From positions 1 to 12,284 of the forward strand of contig JAKIWU010000028.1 of NCBI GenBank assembly GCA_022749905.1: a stretch of 12,284 nucleotides of DNA, read 5' to 3'. This document shows, piece by piece, positions 1-7,223 of the stretch. Origin of the DNA: Thermoplasmata archaeon (lineage in GTDB: Archaea; Thermoplasmatota; Thermoplasmata; Lutacidiplasmatales; UBA184). Within the stretch, counting starts at the first letter, position 1. Each line of letters opens with the position of its first letter. The position numbers and the translations under genes are program-made. The notes under the pieces are model-generated. The model made no database searches, was not told where the DNA came from, and was given only the letters and a program-made list of their open reading frames with translations.

Positions 1-1
1 C

Positions 2-2416
2 GTCGAGATCTCGCCGCTCGCCTGGTTCGGTACCGGCGCGGGGTCCGTGACCACGACCAATCGCTCGCTCACCGTTACGCCGCATGGACCGCTGAACGAG
101 ACGAACGACTGGAAGATCAACGGGACCTGCAGCGGACAGTATGCGGAGTTCTACGAGGATGTCTACTCCGGCGGGACGACCTACAAGGGACTCTACAACC
201 AGACGAAGTGCGTCGCGACGAACCAACTCAACGGCGGGAGCGGGGGAAGCGTGCCGTTGCCCCTCCCGATTCGCGAGACCGGCCTTCCCTCCGGCGTGAA
301 GTGGGGCATCTCGCTCACGTCCGGCGCCACCAACCTGAACCAGACGACCACGCAATCGTCGATGACGTTCAAGGCGGTTCCCACAGGTCCGACCTTCCAG
401 GTTGCGGTCGCCACGATCCCGGATCCGAAGACGGGGCTCTATTGGGTCGGTGCGACGAACGCCACGGTGTCCGTGCCCAACTTCCAGGGACTCTTGGTGA
501 CGTTCACGAAGCGTTCGCTCGCCGGCCTCTCGTATAGCGCGAGCGTATCGGAGACCGGGCTCCCGAACGGAGTCGCGTGGACCCTCGCCGAGACGAACAA
601 GTCTTCCGGGAAGACCGCCTCGTTCTACTTCCCGCCGGGCTCCGGGGCGTCCTCGACCCAGTTCTCGATCTTCGGCGGCGTGAGCTACGCGTTCAACGGT
701 TCGACGGTCTACACCGCCTCCGGGACCGGGTACTACGTCTCGGCCGTGGTGGTGAACGAGTCGTCGATCAACTACACGGCGACGACGCTGCCACCTTGGC
801 AAAGTGTCCTCACGGCGGTCGGACCTTCGACGGTCGTCCTGGTGTATTCGCCGATGTACTGGCTCACCGTCACGAACGACTCCGGCGGCCACGCCCTCGT
901 GTCAAGCCAATGGGTGCCCTCTGGGAACTCGGTGACCCTCACCGCAGCGGTCCTGTCCGGTGCGACGAAGTACGAGTTCGCGGGCTGGGTGGGCCTCGGG
1001 CCCGGCGCAGTGTCGGGACTTGGCGTCGGCACGAGCTACCAGATCACCGTGAAGCCGGGCGGACCCGTGACCGAGTTCGCGCACTTCCGGCCGGTGCCGC
1101 TGCCGACCTGGAACCTCACCATCTTGACGGCGGGCCTCCCGCTCGGTCAGAACCACACCATCGTCATCGACGGGCGCGCCTTCTCGGGCGTTGGCTCGTT
1201 CCTCGTCTCGAACCTGACGACCGGGGACCACAATCTCTCGGCTGCCGCGGTCTACTCCGAGCCCGCGGTGACGACGATGTACGTCCCGACCTCGATCACG
1301 ACCTCCGCCGGCTCGACCGAGCCCGTATATATCCGGTCCGACGGGACCGTGACGGTGACCTACTCGACCGAGTACCTCCTCAGTGTCTCATCCACAGCCG
1401 GCGGGACCGTCACCGGCGCATCGTCGGGCAGCTGGTTGACCCCGGGGGCCACGAAGACGCTCACGGCTGTCCCGGGCACGGGCTACTACTTCGTTTCGTG
1501 GAACGGGACGGGGTCGGGCAGCATCACGGGGAACCGCACCACGGCCGGAGCCTCGATCACCGTGACGGCCAACGGACCGCTCACGGAGCTCGCGCAGTTC
1601 GCGAAGATCCCGAAGTACCTCCCGTGGACCTACTGGGCGAACGTGACGGAGACGGGTCTCCCCGCCGGCGTTCAGTGGAACGCGACGGTCGGGGTGGTCG
1701 GCGGAACGAGCGGCACGGCGACGATCGTGCTGTCAAAGTTCGGGACGTCCGGCTTGAACGGCACGTACACCCTCACCGTGCCCACGGTCTACGGGGCCAC
1801 GGGCGTTCGGTACGAGCCGAACGGCCAGACGGTCTACACGCAGAGCGCGCCGATCACGTCGAACAGCTCGTTCGCGGTGACCTTCTCGACCCAGTATCTC
1901 GTGACGGTCGACGTTTCGGGCGCCGGTTCCGCAACGCCGTCGACCGGATGGGTCGCGAGCGGTTCGACGGTGAACCTCGTTGCTACGCCGACGAACGACA
2001 CCTCGAAGTTCGTGAGCTGGAACTCGAGCGCCGTGAACAGCCTGAGCTCTACGGTGTCCTTCACGGCGACGAGCCCGATCACGATGACCGCGACGTTCGT
2101 GCCGAACTACCACCAGCAATCGACCACGAACACGTTCCAGGGCGCTCCGGTGTCGTTCGGGCTCCTCGGTGCGCTCCTCGTGGTGGGCCTCGTGGCCGGC
2201 TACATGCTCTTCCGCCGCGGTCGCGGCGGAGGAGCGGGGGCGGCGTCGGAGGATCGCGAGTCGAGCACGCCGTCGGTCTCCGAGATGACGGCGGAAGCGC
2301 CCAGCGAGGCGTCTCCTGCTGAGGTGCCGGCGTGGGAAGAGCCGCCCGCGGCCGAGGCGCCGTCGATGGACGAGAGTCCTACGATGGACTCGGGGGACGG
2401 GAGCGAGACCCTCTAG
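2..2416 (+). CDS. Large membrane-anchored surface protein with ETGLP and InlB-B-like repeats (5' partial)
   Basis: The frame is open from base 2, so the gene starts upstream; the GTG at 47 is only the first possible start codon in view. The first residues (WFGTGAGSVTTT, then LTVTPHGPL) match the end of a later InlB-B-like repeat (WNGTGSGSITG, then ITVTANGPL), which supports the partial reading. Two module types alternate. ETGLP-type beta modules begin near bases 271, 551, 1126 (divergent, TAGLP) and 1649. Divergent InlB-B/Flg_new-like repeats (YWLTV/YLLSV/YLVTV start, then FxxW) lie near 860-1090, 1373-1605 and 1894-2100. Many N-x-S/T sequons suggest glycosylation. One transmembrane helix (about 2157-2212, GLLGALLVVGLVAGYMLF) is followed by RRGRGGG and an acidic Ser/Glu/Pro tail of about 60 residues. 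The expected topology is outside body, inside tail. Such repeats are common in Thermoplasmata surface and thermopsin-like proteins. No enzyme domain is visible in this part. The role is probably cell surface structure or adhesion (inference). Confidence 0.85.
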   Translation, partial: VEISPLAWFGTGAGSVTTTNRSLTVTPHGPLNETNDWKINGTCSGQYAEFYEDVYSGGTTYKGLYNQTKCVATNQLNGGSGGSVPLPLPIRETGLPSGVKWGISLTSGATNLNQTTTQSSMTFKAVPTGPTFQVAVATIPDPKTGLYWVGATNATVSVPNFQGLLVTFTKRSLAGLSYSASVSETGLPNGVAWTLAETNKSSGKTASFYFPPGSGASSTQFSIFGGVSYAFNGSTVYTASGTGYYVSAVVVNESSINYTATTLPPWQSVLTAVGPSTVVLVYSPMYWLTVTNDSGGHALVSSQWVPSGNSVTLTAAVLSGATKYEFAGWVGLGPGAVSGLGVGTSYQITVKPGGPVTEFAHFRPVPLPTWNLTILTAGLPLGQNHTIVIDGRAFSGVGSFLVSNLTTGDHNLSAAAVYSEPAVTTMYVPTSITTSAGSTEPVYIRSDGTVTVTYSTEYLLSVSSTAGGTVTGASSGSWLTPGATKTLTAVPGTGYYFVSWNGTGSGSITGNRTTAGASITVTANGPLTELAQFAKIPKYLPWTYWANVTETGLPAGVQWNATVGVVGGTSGTATIVLSKFGTSGLNGTYTLTVPTVYGATGVRYEPNGQTVYTQSAPITSNSSFAVTFSTQYLVTVDVSGAGSATPSTGWVASGSTVNLVATPTNDTSKFVSWNSSAVNSLSSTVSFTATSPITMTATFVPNYHQQSTTNTFQGAPVSFGLLGALLVVGLVAGYMLFRRGRGGGAGAASEDRESSTPSVSEMTAEAPSEASPAEVPAWEEPPAAEAPSMDESPTMDSGDGSETL

Positions 2417-2508
2417 GTTCGGCGTTCGGCGGACGAACCCTTTCCAAGCGGGGGCGGAGGGCCGAACCCTCCCCCCGCACTCCTTCCGGTCGTCGCTAGG
2501 AACTCTGC
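2417..2508. other. Convergent intergenic gap
   Basis: This is a 92-base, very GC-rich gap between the 3' ends of the surface protein gene and the sufR-like gene. It has no clear oligo-T terminator, hairpin or ORF. It marks the left boundary of the SUF locus. Confidence 0.6.
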
Positions 2509-3156
2509 CTACTGAAGTTGCACGAGGTGCGTGCAGCGCAGGCTGCCGCGCGTGATTGAGTCCTTCAGGTCGACGCCGGACTGGCCGAGCAGCGTCTCGG
2601 TGAGGTTCTTGTCGAACACCTCGCAGAGGAGGTAGGAGTGCGCCTGCGCGAGGTGACGGAACACGCAGTTCGTCCGCACGATCGTGAGGATCCCCGAGGG
2701 GTCGACCTCGGTCGTGCAGCGAAAGCCGAGATGGTTGAGGGCCGACGCGAGCGCACGAGCGCGTTCCTGCTGGCTCTTCCCCTTCGGGATCTCGCGCGCG
2801 ACCTCGAGCGCCATGGCGCGTGCGGCCCCCGCGAACAGTTCGGTGACATAGGGGGAGCCTTCCTTCTGGAGGAGCTCCTCCATCAGCGTCTCCAAGAGCT
2901 GCTCGTAACGCCGCGGGAAGAGTTCCTGGCCCTGCGGCGTCAGGAGGTAGCGCTTTCTCGGTCGCCCCACGCCTTCACGGCGGAAGGTGGGGACGACGAG
3001 GCCGCGCTCCTCGAGGCGCTCGAGGTGCCCTCGGGCGGCGCTCTCCTGGATCCCAAGGGATCGAGCGAGGTCACGGGCGGTCTTGGGAGAGAGAGCAATC
3101 TCCTCGATGATACGGCCCCTGGTCCCCTCGCCCAGGCGGATCTCCGACACGCTCAT
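2509..3156 (-). CDS. sufR: SufR-like winged-helix regulator with candidate Fe-S cysteines
   Basis: This 215-residue protein is about the size of known SufR repressors. Residues about 13-60 form an HTH (KTARDLARSLGIQESAARGHLERLEERGLV), followed by a wing with GRPRKRYLLTP (65-74). The C-terminal half carries cysteines at 147, 164, 178 and 208, in NCVFRHLAQ, LLCEVFD and GSLRCTHL. SufR proteins of cyanobacteria and actinobacteria hold a [4Fe-4S] cluster on C-terminal cysteines and repress suf genes when loaded; the layout here is similar, though spacing differs slightly. The gene is divergent from sufC, 102 bases away, which fits local control. The ATG at 3156 was chosen because an in-frame TTG at 3216 lies inside the promoter. 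A GTG at 3177 is possible and would give 222 residues, perhaps leaderless. The family call is fairly firm; cluster binding and the target genes are inferred. Confidence 0.8.
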   Translation of the reverse strand: MSVSEIRLGEGTRGRIIEEIALSPKTARDLARSLGIQESAARGHLERLEERGLVVPTFRREGVGRPRKRYLLTPQGQELFPRRYEQLLETLMEELLQKEGSPYVTELFAGAARAMALEVAREIPKGKSQQERARALASALNHLGFRCTTEVDPSGILTIVRTNCVFRHLAQAHSYLLCEVFDKNLTETLLGQSGVDLKDSITRGSLRCTHLVQLQ

Positions 3157-3197
3157 TGCTTGGATTTCCGGCCGCACCCCGACGTCAGTAGGTCGAG

Positions 3198-3226
3198 GAA
3201 TTAACACGCAACGCAATACTTAAAAT
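3198..3226 (-). promoter_or_regulatory. Candidate sufR-like gene promoter
   Basis: On the minus strand two AT-rich elements can serve: ATTTTAAG (3226-3219) and TTAATT (3203-3198). The first predicts transcription from about 3196 and a leader near 40 bases. The second predicts a start near 3175, close to the alternative GTG start at 3177. The first box is the same DNA as the sufC box read the other way, so the two genes would compete for transcription factors here. Confidence 0.5.
3219..3226 (+). promoter_or_regulatory. sufC TATA box
   Basis: CTTAAAAT stands out in otherwise GC-rich DNA. Transcription would start about 25 bases on, near 3247, leaving a leader of only about 12 bases before the sufC ATG at 3259. 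No Shine-Dalgarno sequence precedes that ATG, which fits a short-leader or leaderless mRNA. Confidence 0.6.
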
Positions 3227-3258
3227 GGGGTGCCGGCTCGTTTGACGCGGGAACGACC

Positions 3259-4026
3259 ATGGCGACGCCCGCGCACACACTCGTCGTCGAGGACCTCCAC
3301 GTCGAGGTCCAGGGGCGCCCGATCCTGAAGGGGGTTAACCTTGCGCTCGGCAGCGGCGAGCTCACCGCCCTGATGGGTCCGAACGGGTCCGGGAAGAGCA
3401 CTCTCGCGTACGCGCTGATGGGGCATCCCAAGTACAAGGTGACACGAGGCCGAGCCTCGCTCGATGGCAAGGACCTCCTTGCGATGACCGTCGACCAGCG
3501 ATCCCGTGCCGGACTCTTCCTCGGATTCCAGTACCCCCAAGAGGTCTCGGGCCTCTCGCTCTCGAAGTTCCTCTGGACCGCGTACATGCAGCGCCACACC
3601 CCGGAGAACGCCGATTCGACGAAGTTCGGGAAGGACCTCGACACTCATCTCGGCTACCTCGGAATGGACCCCGCGCTTCTGAAGCGCTCGCTCAACGAGG
3701 GGTTCTCGGGTGGGGAGAAGAAGCGGGTCGAGGTGCTCCAGATGGCGACCCTCGACCCGGCGTTCGCCATCCTCGACGAGCCGGATTCCGGCCTCGACAT
3801 CGATGCGGTCAAATCCGTCGGCGAGGCGGTCTCGCGACTCCACCGCCCCGGGGCGGGGATCCTTGTCATCACGCACTACCAAAGGATTCTCAAGTACCTG
3901 CAGCCGGACCGGGTGCACGTCATGGTCGATGGGGTCATCGCGCTCTCGGGCGGCCGGGAGCTCGCGCACGAGCTCGAAGCGAAGGGCTACGACTGGGTGC
4001 GCGTCGGCGAGAAGTCGGCGGCCTAG
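3259..4026 (+). CDS. sufC: SufC, ABC-type ATPase of the SUF scaffold
   Basis: This 255-residue cytoplasmic ATPase binds SufB and SufD and drives the conformational change needed for cluster assembly. All motifs are present: Walker A GPNGSGKST (40-48, Lys46), Q-loop GFQYPQEV, signature SGGEKKR (150-156), Walker B FAILDEPDSGLD (169-180, catalytic Glu174) and H-loop ITHYQRIL (His206). The KK after SGGE, PDSGLD and THYQRIL are typical of SufC rather than transport ATPases. Length is normal. It is the first gene after the shared promoter; sufS follows 16 bases after its stop, so the two are probably cotranscribed. The ATG at 3259 fits the upstream TATA box and the usual SufC N-terminus (LVVEDLHVEV). 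Function is nearly certain from motifs and context. Confidence 0.97.
   Translation: MATPAHTLVVEDLHVEVQGRPILKGVNLALGSGELTALMGPNGSGKSTLAYALMGHPKYKVTRGRASLDGKDLLAMTVDQRSRAGLFLGFQYPQEVSGLSLSKFLWTAYMQRHTPENADSTKFGKDLDTHLGYLGMDPALLKRSLNEGFSGGEKKRVEVLQMATLDPAFAILDEPDSGLDIDAVKSVGEAVSRLHRPGAGILVITHYQRILKYLQPDRVHVMVDGVIALSGGRELAHELEAKGYDWVRVGEKSAA
3291..3310. repeat. Near-perfect 20-bp palindrome inside the sufC 5' end
   Basis: GGACCTC and GAGGTCC flank a six-base centre containing ACGT; 18 of 20 positions are symmetric. It starts 32 bases after the A of the sufC ATG and encodes part of the first beta strand. It could be a regulator site or an mRNA hairpin, but codons for ED/EV can produce such symmetry by chance. 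Confidence 0.4.
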
Positions 4027-4042
4027 GCCCCGAGGTCGATCG

Positions 4043-5335
4043 ATGGATTGGGACCGGGTCCGATCGGACTTCCCCCTCTTGCGCCGCACCTTCCATGGGA
4101 AGCCGCTCGTCTACCTCGACTCGGCGGCCACGAGCCAGAAACCCCAGGTTGTCATCGACGCTGTCTGCGAGTTCTACAGCGAACGGAATGCGAACGTCCA
4201 CCGGGGCGCCTATCAGCTTTCCGAGGAAGCGACCGAAGCGTACGAGGGCGCCCGGGCCCGCATGGCTCGGTTCCTCCGCGCGGCGGACCCGTCGGAGGTC
4301 GTGTTCGTCCGGGGGACGACCGAGGCGATCAACCTCTTGGCCACGAGCCTCCAGCGTGGCTACCTGAAGCCGGGGGACCGCGTGGTGACGACGGTGATGG
4401 AGCACCACTCGAACATCGTCCCCTGGCACATGCTCCGCACCTACGCGGGGATCGATCTCGCGTTCCTCGACATCGACGAGACCGGGCGGCTCGACCTCAC
4501 CGAGCTCGACCGGCTCCTGAAACCGCCGACGAAGCTCCTCACGCTCGGCCACGTCTCAAACGTCCTCGGGACGGTGAACCCCGTGCGCGCGATCGCCGAC
4601 CAGGCACACGCCGCCGGCGTGCTCGTCCTCGTCGATGCCGCGCAGTCGGTCCCCCACCGTGCGGTCGACGTGGGAGCCCTCGGCGCCGACTTCCTCGCGT
4701 TCTCCGGGCACAAGATGGTCGGTCCGACGGGGATCGGCGTGCTCTGGGCCCGGCGCGAGCTCCTCGACAAGATGCCCCCGGCCATGGGAGGAGGTGAGAT
4801 GATCCGCGAGGTGAAGCTCGACCGCGTCGCCTACCGAGATCCCCCGGGAAAATTCGAGGCGGGGACACCGAACATTGAGGGCGCCGTCGGGCTCAGCGTC
4901 GCCGCGGATTACCTCGAGGGCTTGGGATGGGAGGAGATTGCTCAGCACGACCGCGAACTCCAGCGGCGGGCCTTCCGACGCGCTGAGGAGACCCTCGGCG
5001 ACCGGATCCGGATCTACGGACCGCGCGAGATCGAGGACCGCGAGGCCGTCGTCTCCTTCGCGCTCCGGGGGATCCACGCCCACGATGTCTCGAGCATCCT
5101 CGACGCCGAGGGCATCGCGATCCGCAGCGGGCACCATTGTGCCCACCCGCTGATGGACCGCCTCAAGGTGCCTGCGCTCTCCCGCGCGAGCCCGTACATC
5201 TACAACACTCTCGGTGAGATCGATCGCCTCTACGAGGCCCTCGAGAAATGCGTCCGGGTCTTCGATGGGCCGACTGCCTCCCTCCCTTCCTCCCCTCCGG
5301 CGGCTGTCGCCGGGGTCCCGACACGCGGCTCCTGA
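4043..5335 (+). CDS. sufS: SufS, type II cysteine desulfurase
   Basis: This 430-residue PLP enzyme takes sulfur from cysteine as a persulfide and releases alanine. The class V aminotransferase fold is clear: LVYLDSAATSQKP and NVHRGAY near the N-terminus, VVTTVMEHHSNIVPW, VLVDAAQSVPH (cofactor Asp), the PLP Lys224 in FSGHKMVGPTGIGVLW and catalytic Cys366 in RSGHHCAHP. The RSGHHCA loop and the N-terminus (DFPLL) are those of SufS, not NifS/IscS. The ATG at 4043 was chosen over upstream codons, which overlap sufC, because GAGGT (4032-4036) sits six bases before it and the protein then begins as usual. The last about 20 residues (SLPSSPPAAVAGVPTRGS) form a low-complexity tail beyond the usual end. 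It is probably cotranscribed with sufC. No SufE is seen, so SufU encoded at 8766 is the likely sulfur acceptor. Confidence 0.96.
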   Translation: MDWDRVRSDFPLLRRTFHGKPLVYLDSAATSQKPQVVIDAVCEFYSERNANVHRGAYQLSEEATEAYEGARARMARFLRAADPSEVVFVRGTTEAINLLATSLQRGYLKPGDRVVTTVMEHHSNIVPWHMLRTYAGIDLAFLDIDETGRLDLTELDRLLKPPTKLLTLGHVSNVLGTVNPVRAIADQAHAAGVLVLVDAAQSVPHRAVDVGALGADFLAFSGHKMVGPTGIGVLWARRELLDKMPPAMGGGEMIREVKLDRVAYRDPPGKFEAGTPNIEGAVGLSVAADYLEGLGWEEIAQHDRELQRRAFRRAEETLGDRIRIYGPREIEDREAVVSFALRGIHAHDVSSILDAEGIAIRSGHHCAHPLMDRLKVPALSRASPYIYNTLGEIDRLYEALEKCVRVFDGPTASLPSSPPAAVAGVPTRGS

Positions 5336-5352
5336 ATCGGCCTGCTCCACGA

Positions 5353-5381
5353 TAGCGCGCGCATGGTCGCGCCTCGCGCTA
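5353..5381. repeat. Inverted repeat between sufS and sufB
   Basis: TAGCGCG (5353-5359) and CGCGCTA (5375-5381) are perfect 7-bp arms around a 15-base spacer. It starts 17 bases after the sufS stop and ends 7 bases before the sufB TATA box. It could be an operator or a hairpin ending sufCS transcription. With 7-bp arms in GC-rich DNA, chance is a real alternative. Confidence 0.4.
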
Positions 5382-5396
5382 CCCACCATTTAAATA
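5382..5396 (+). promoter_or_regulatory. sufB promoter (BRE-like stretch and TATA box)
   Basis: TTTAAATA (5389-5396) is the best TATA match in the window, preceded by CCACCA as a possible BRE. It predicts transcription from about 5417. The leader would be about 16 bases and would contain the Shine-Dalgarno AAGGAG (5422-5427), five bases before the sufB ATG. So sufB can be transcribed apart from sufCS. Confidence 0.7.
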
Positions 5397-5432
5397 CGCT
5401 CAGGTGATGGAATTACTGTTCAAGGAGTTGCG

Positions 5433-6845
5433 ATGCCGCCTGCGACGTCCGAGGTCACCCCGCTCGACTACACGCGGTACGACTTCAAGGACCCGGAGAC
5501 CTACAAGGTCCGCACCCTGCGTGGCCTGAGCCGCTCGGTCGTCGAGCAGATCTCCGAGCTCAAGCACGAGCCGGCCTGGATGCTGGAGTATCGCCTCCGC
5601 GCCTACGAGCACTTCCTCGACCGGCCCATGCCCGACTGGGGTCCCTCGCTCGACGAGATCGACTTCGACGGCTACACCTACTACGCGAACCCCCTCGCGG
5701 AGGGGGACACGAAGAAGAGCTGGGACGACCTCCCGGCCGACATCAAGAACACGTTCGAGAAGCTCGGGATTCCGAAGGCGGAGCGCGAGTATTTCGGCGG
5801 CGTCGGCGCGCAGTACGACAGCGGCACCGTCTACCACAAGATCCGCGATGACCTCGCGAAGAAGGGCGTCATCTTCTGCGACACGGACACGGCCGTTCAG
5901 CAGTACCCCGAGCTCGTCCAGAAGTACTTCGGTCGGATCGTCCCCTACAACGACAACAAGTTCTCCGCCCTGAACTCCGCGGTCTGGTCGGGCGGGAGCT
6001 TCGTCTACATCCCGCCGGGAGTCGACGCCGGCATCCCGCTCCAGGCCTACTTCCGGATCAACGCGAAGAACGTGGGGCAGTTCGAGCGCACGCTCATCAT
6101 CGCCGACAAAGGCGCGAAGGTCCATTATATCGAAGGTTGCACGGCACCCATCTACTCGACGGACTCGCTCCACGCCGCGGTCGTCGAGGTGGTCGCGGAG
6201 CCGCGCGCGAAGATCCGCTACACGACGGTCCAGAACTGGTCGAAGAACGTCTACAACCTCGTGACGAAGCGGGCGGTCGCCTACGAGGAGGCGCTTGTCG
6301 AGTGGGTCGACGGCAACATGGGCTCGAAGATCACGATGAAGTACCCGTCGGTCTACCTCAAGGGCCGCGGCGCACGCGCCGACATCCTCTCCGTCGCCTT
6401 CGCCTCCGAGGGGCAAATCATCGACAGCGGCGCGAAGGCCGTCCACTCCGCTCCGGACACCTCGAGCAAGATCGTCTCGAAGTCGATCGCGATCCGCGGG
6501 GGGCAGACGAGCTACCGGGGCCTACTCCACGTCGCGAAGGGCGCGACCGGGGTGAAGGCTGCGGTCCGGTGTGACGCGCTCCTCCCGGACGACTTCAGCC
6601 GCTCGGACACGTATCCTTACAACGAGATCCACGAGGAGGACGCCACGGTGACCCACGAGGCCGTCGTCGGGAAGATCGGCGAGGAGCAGATCTTCTACCT
6701 GATGAGCCGCGGGCTCAACGAGAACGACGCGATCCACCTCATCTTGATGGGCTTCCTCGCCGAGTTCGCGAAGGAGCTCCCGGTCGACTATGCCCTCGAA
6801 CTCAACCGCCTGATCCAGCTCGAGATGACCGGCGCCGTCGGATAG
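5433..6845 (+). CDS. sufB: SufB, Fe-S cluster scaffold subunit
   Basis: This 470-residue protein pairs with SufD and SufC to form the SUF scaffold on which clusters are built. It starts with the usual SufB N-terminal region (DYTRYDFKDPETYKVRTLRGLS, cut here to key part) and has the beta-helix core, including SGGSFVYIPPGV. Key residues line up with the E. coli protein: Cys236 in HYIEGCTAP (Cys254 there), Cys380 in VRCDALL (Cys405) and Glu409 in THEAVVGKIG (Glu434), with the same 29-residue step from Cys380 to Glu409. The C-terminal helices (EEQIFYLMSRGLNENDA) bind SufC in known structures. The ATG is supported by AAGGAG five bases upstream and a TATA box. The stop lies four bases from the stop of the next, opposite gene. 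The assignment is secure. Confidence 0.97.
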   Translation: MPPATSEVTPLDYTRYDFKDPETYKVRTLRGLSRSVVEQISELKHEPAWMLEYRLRAYEHFLDRPMPDWGPSLDEIDFDGYTYYANPLAEGDTKKSWDDLPADIKNTFEKLGIPKAEREYFGGVGAQYDSGTVYHKIRDDLAKKGVIFCDTDTAVQQYPELVQKYFGRIVPYNDNKFSALNSAVWSGGSFVYIPPGVDAGIPLQAYFRINAKNVGQFERTLIIADKGAKVHYIEGCTAPIYSTDSLHAAVVEVVAEPRAKIRYTTVQNWSKNVYNLVTKRAVAYEEALVEWVDGNMGSKITMKYPSVYLKGRGARADILSVAFASEGQIIDSGAKAVHSAPDTSSKIVSKSIAIRGGQTSYRGLLHVAKGATGVKAAVRCDALLPDDFSRSDTYPYNEIHEEDATVTHEAVVGKIGEEQIFYLMSRGLNENDAIHLILMGFLAEFAKELPVDYALELNRLIQLEMTGAVG

Positions 6846-6849
6846 GCCG

Positions 6850-7188
6850 TCAGGCGAGAGGCGCGCTCGGCCGCCGCGGCGCCGGGACCTTCGGCACGTC
6901 CGCGTGCGACTTCATGAGATCGATCGCGGCGAGGAGCGCATCGTACTGCACGTTCACGACGCGCGCGAGGAGGTCGACCGGGAGCCCCGGATCGTCGGCG
7001 AGGCGGTCGGTGAGCAGAAGGACGCTCTCGACGAGCTCGCGCGCGGTCCGGAGGCTTGCCGGGTCGAGCTCCTTGAGGTCCGGTCGCGCGAGGAGTCCCC
7101 TTGTCTCCTCGAGGGCCTCCCGATGGTCGCGCAACGTGCCGAGGAGGCGCTCCCGGCTCCAAGTAGCCGGATCGAGGACGATCGGCAT
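6850..7188 (-). CDS. Small helical protein of unknown function, downstream of sufD
   Basis: This 112-residue protein is not recognised. It is predicted mostly helical and charged (SRERLLGTLRDHREALEETRG, cut), with a Leu-rich second half (ELVESVLLLTDRLAD, LLARVVNVQYDALLAAIDLMKS) and a Pro/Ala tail. It has no cysteine, signal peptide or membrane segment, so it probably acts in the cytoplasm and does not itself bind a cluster by cysteines. The start ATG lies 35 bases after the sufD stop, with GGAG about seven bases ahead, so it is likely cotranscribed with sufD. Open frames on the other strand here are Arg/Ser-rich and look like shadows. Position inside the SUF locus suggests an accessory or assembly role, but that is inference only. 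Confidence 0.65.
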   Translation of the reverse strand: MPIVLDPATWSRERLLGTLRDHREALEETRGLLARPDLKELDPASLRTARELVESVLLLTDRLADDPGLPVDLLARVVNVQYDALLAAIDLMKSHADVPKVPAPRRPSAPLA

Positions 7189-7223
7189 TCAGAGCTCCGG
7201 CGTTGGCGAGGACACGGGATGGC

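Noticed and set aside
577..2322. 581-codon open frame overlapping the first surface protein
   Set aside because: Arg/Asp/Gly-rich shadow frame caused by high GC; no domain, and the other frame has clear repeats and a membrane helix.
3157..3216. TTG start at 3216 for the sufR-like gene
   Set aside because: It would fall inside or ahead of the predicted promoter, and the added residues do not look like the family.
5400..6446. Long open frame antisense to sufB
   Set aside because: Shadow of GC-rich codons; composition dominated by Arg, Val, Asp and Leu with no family motif.
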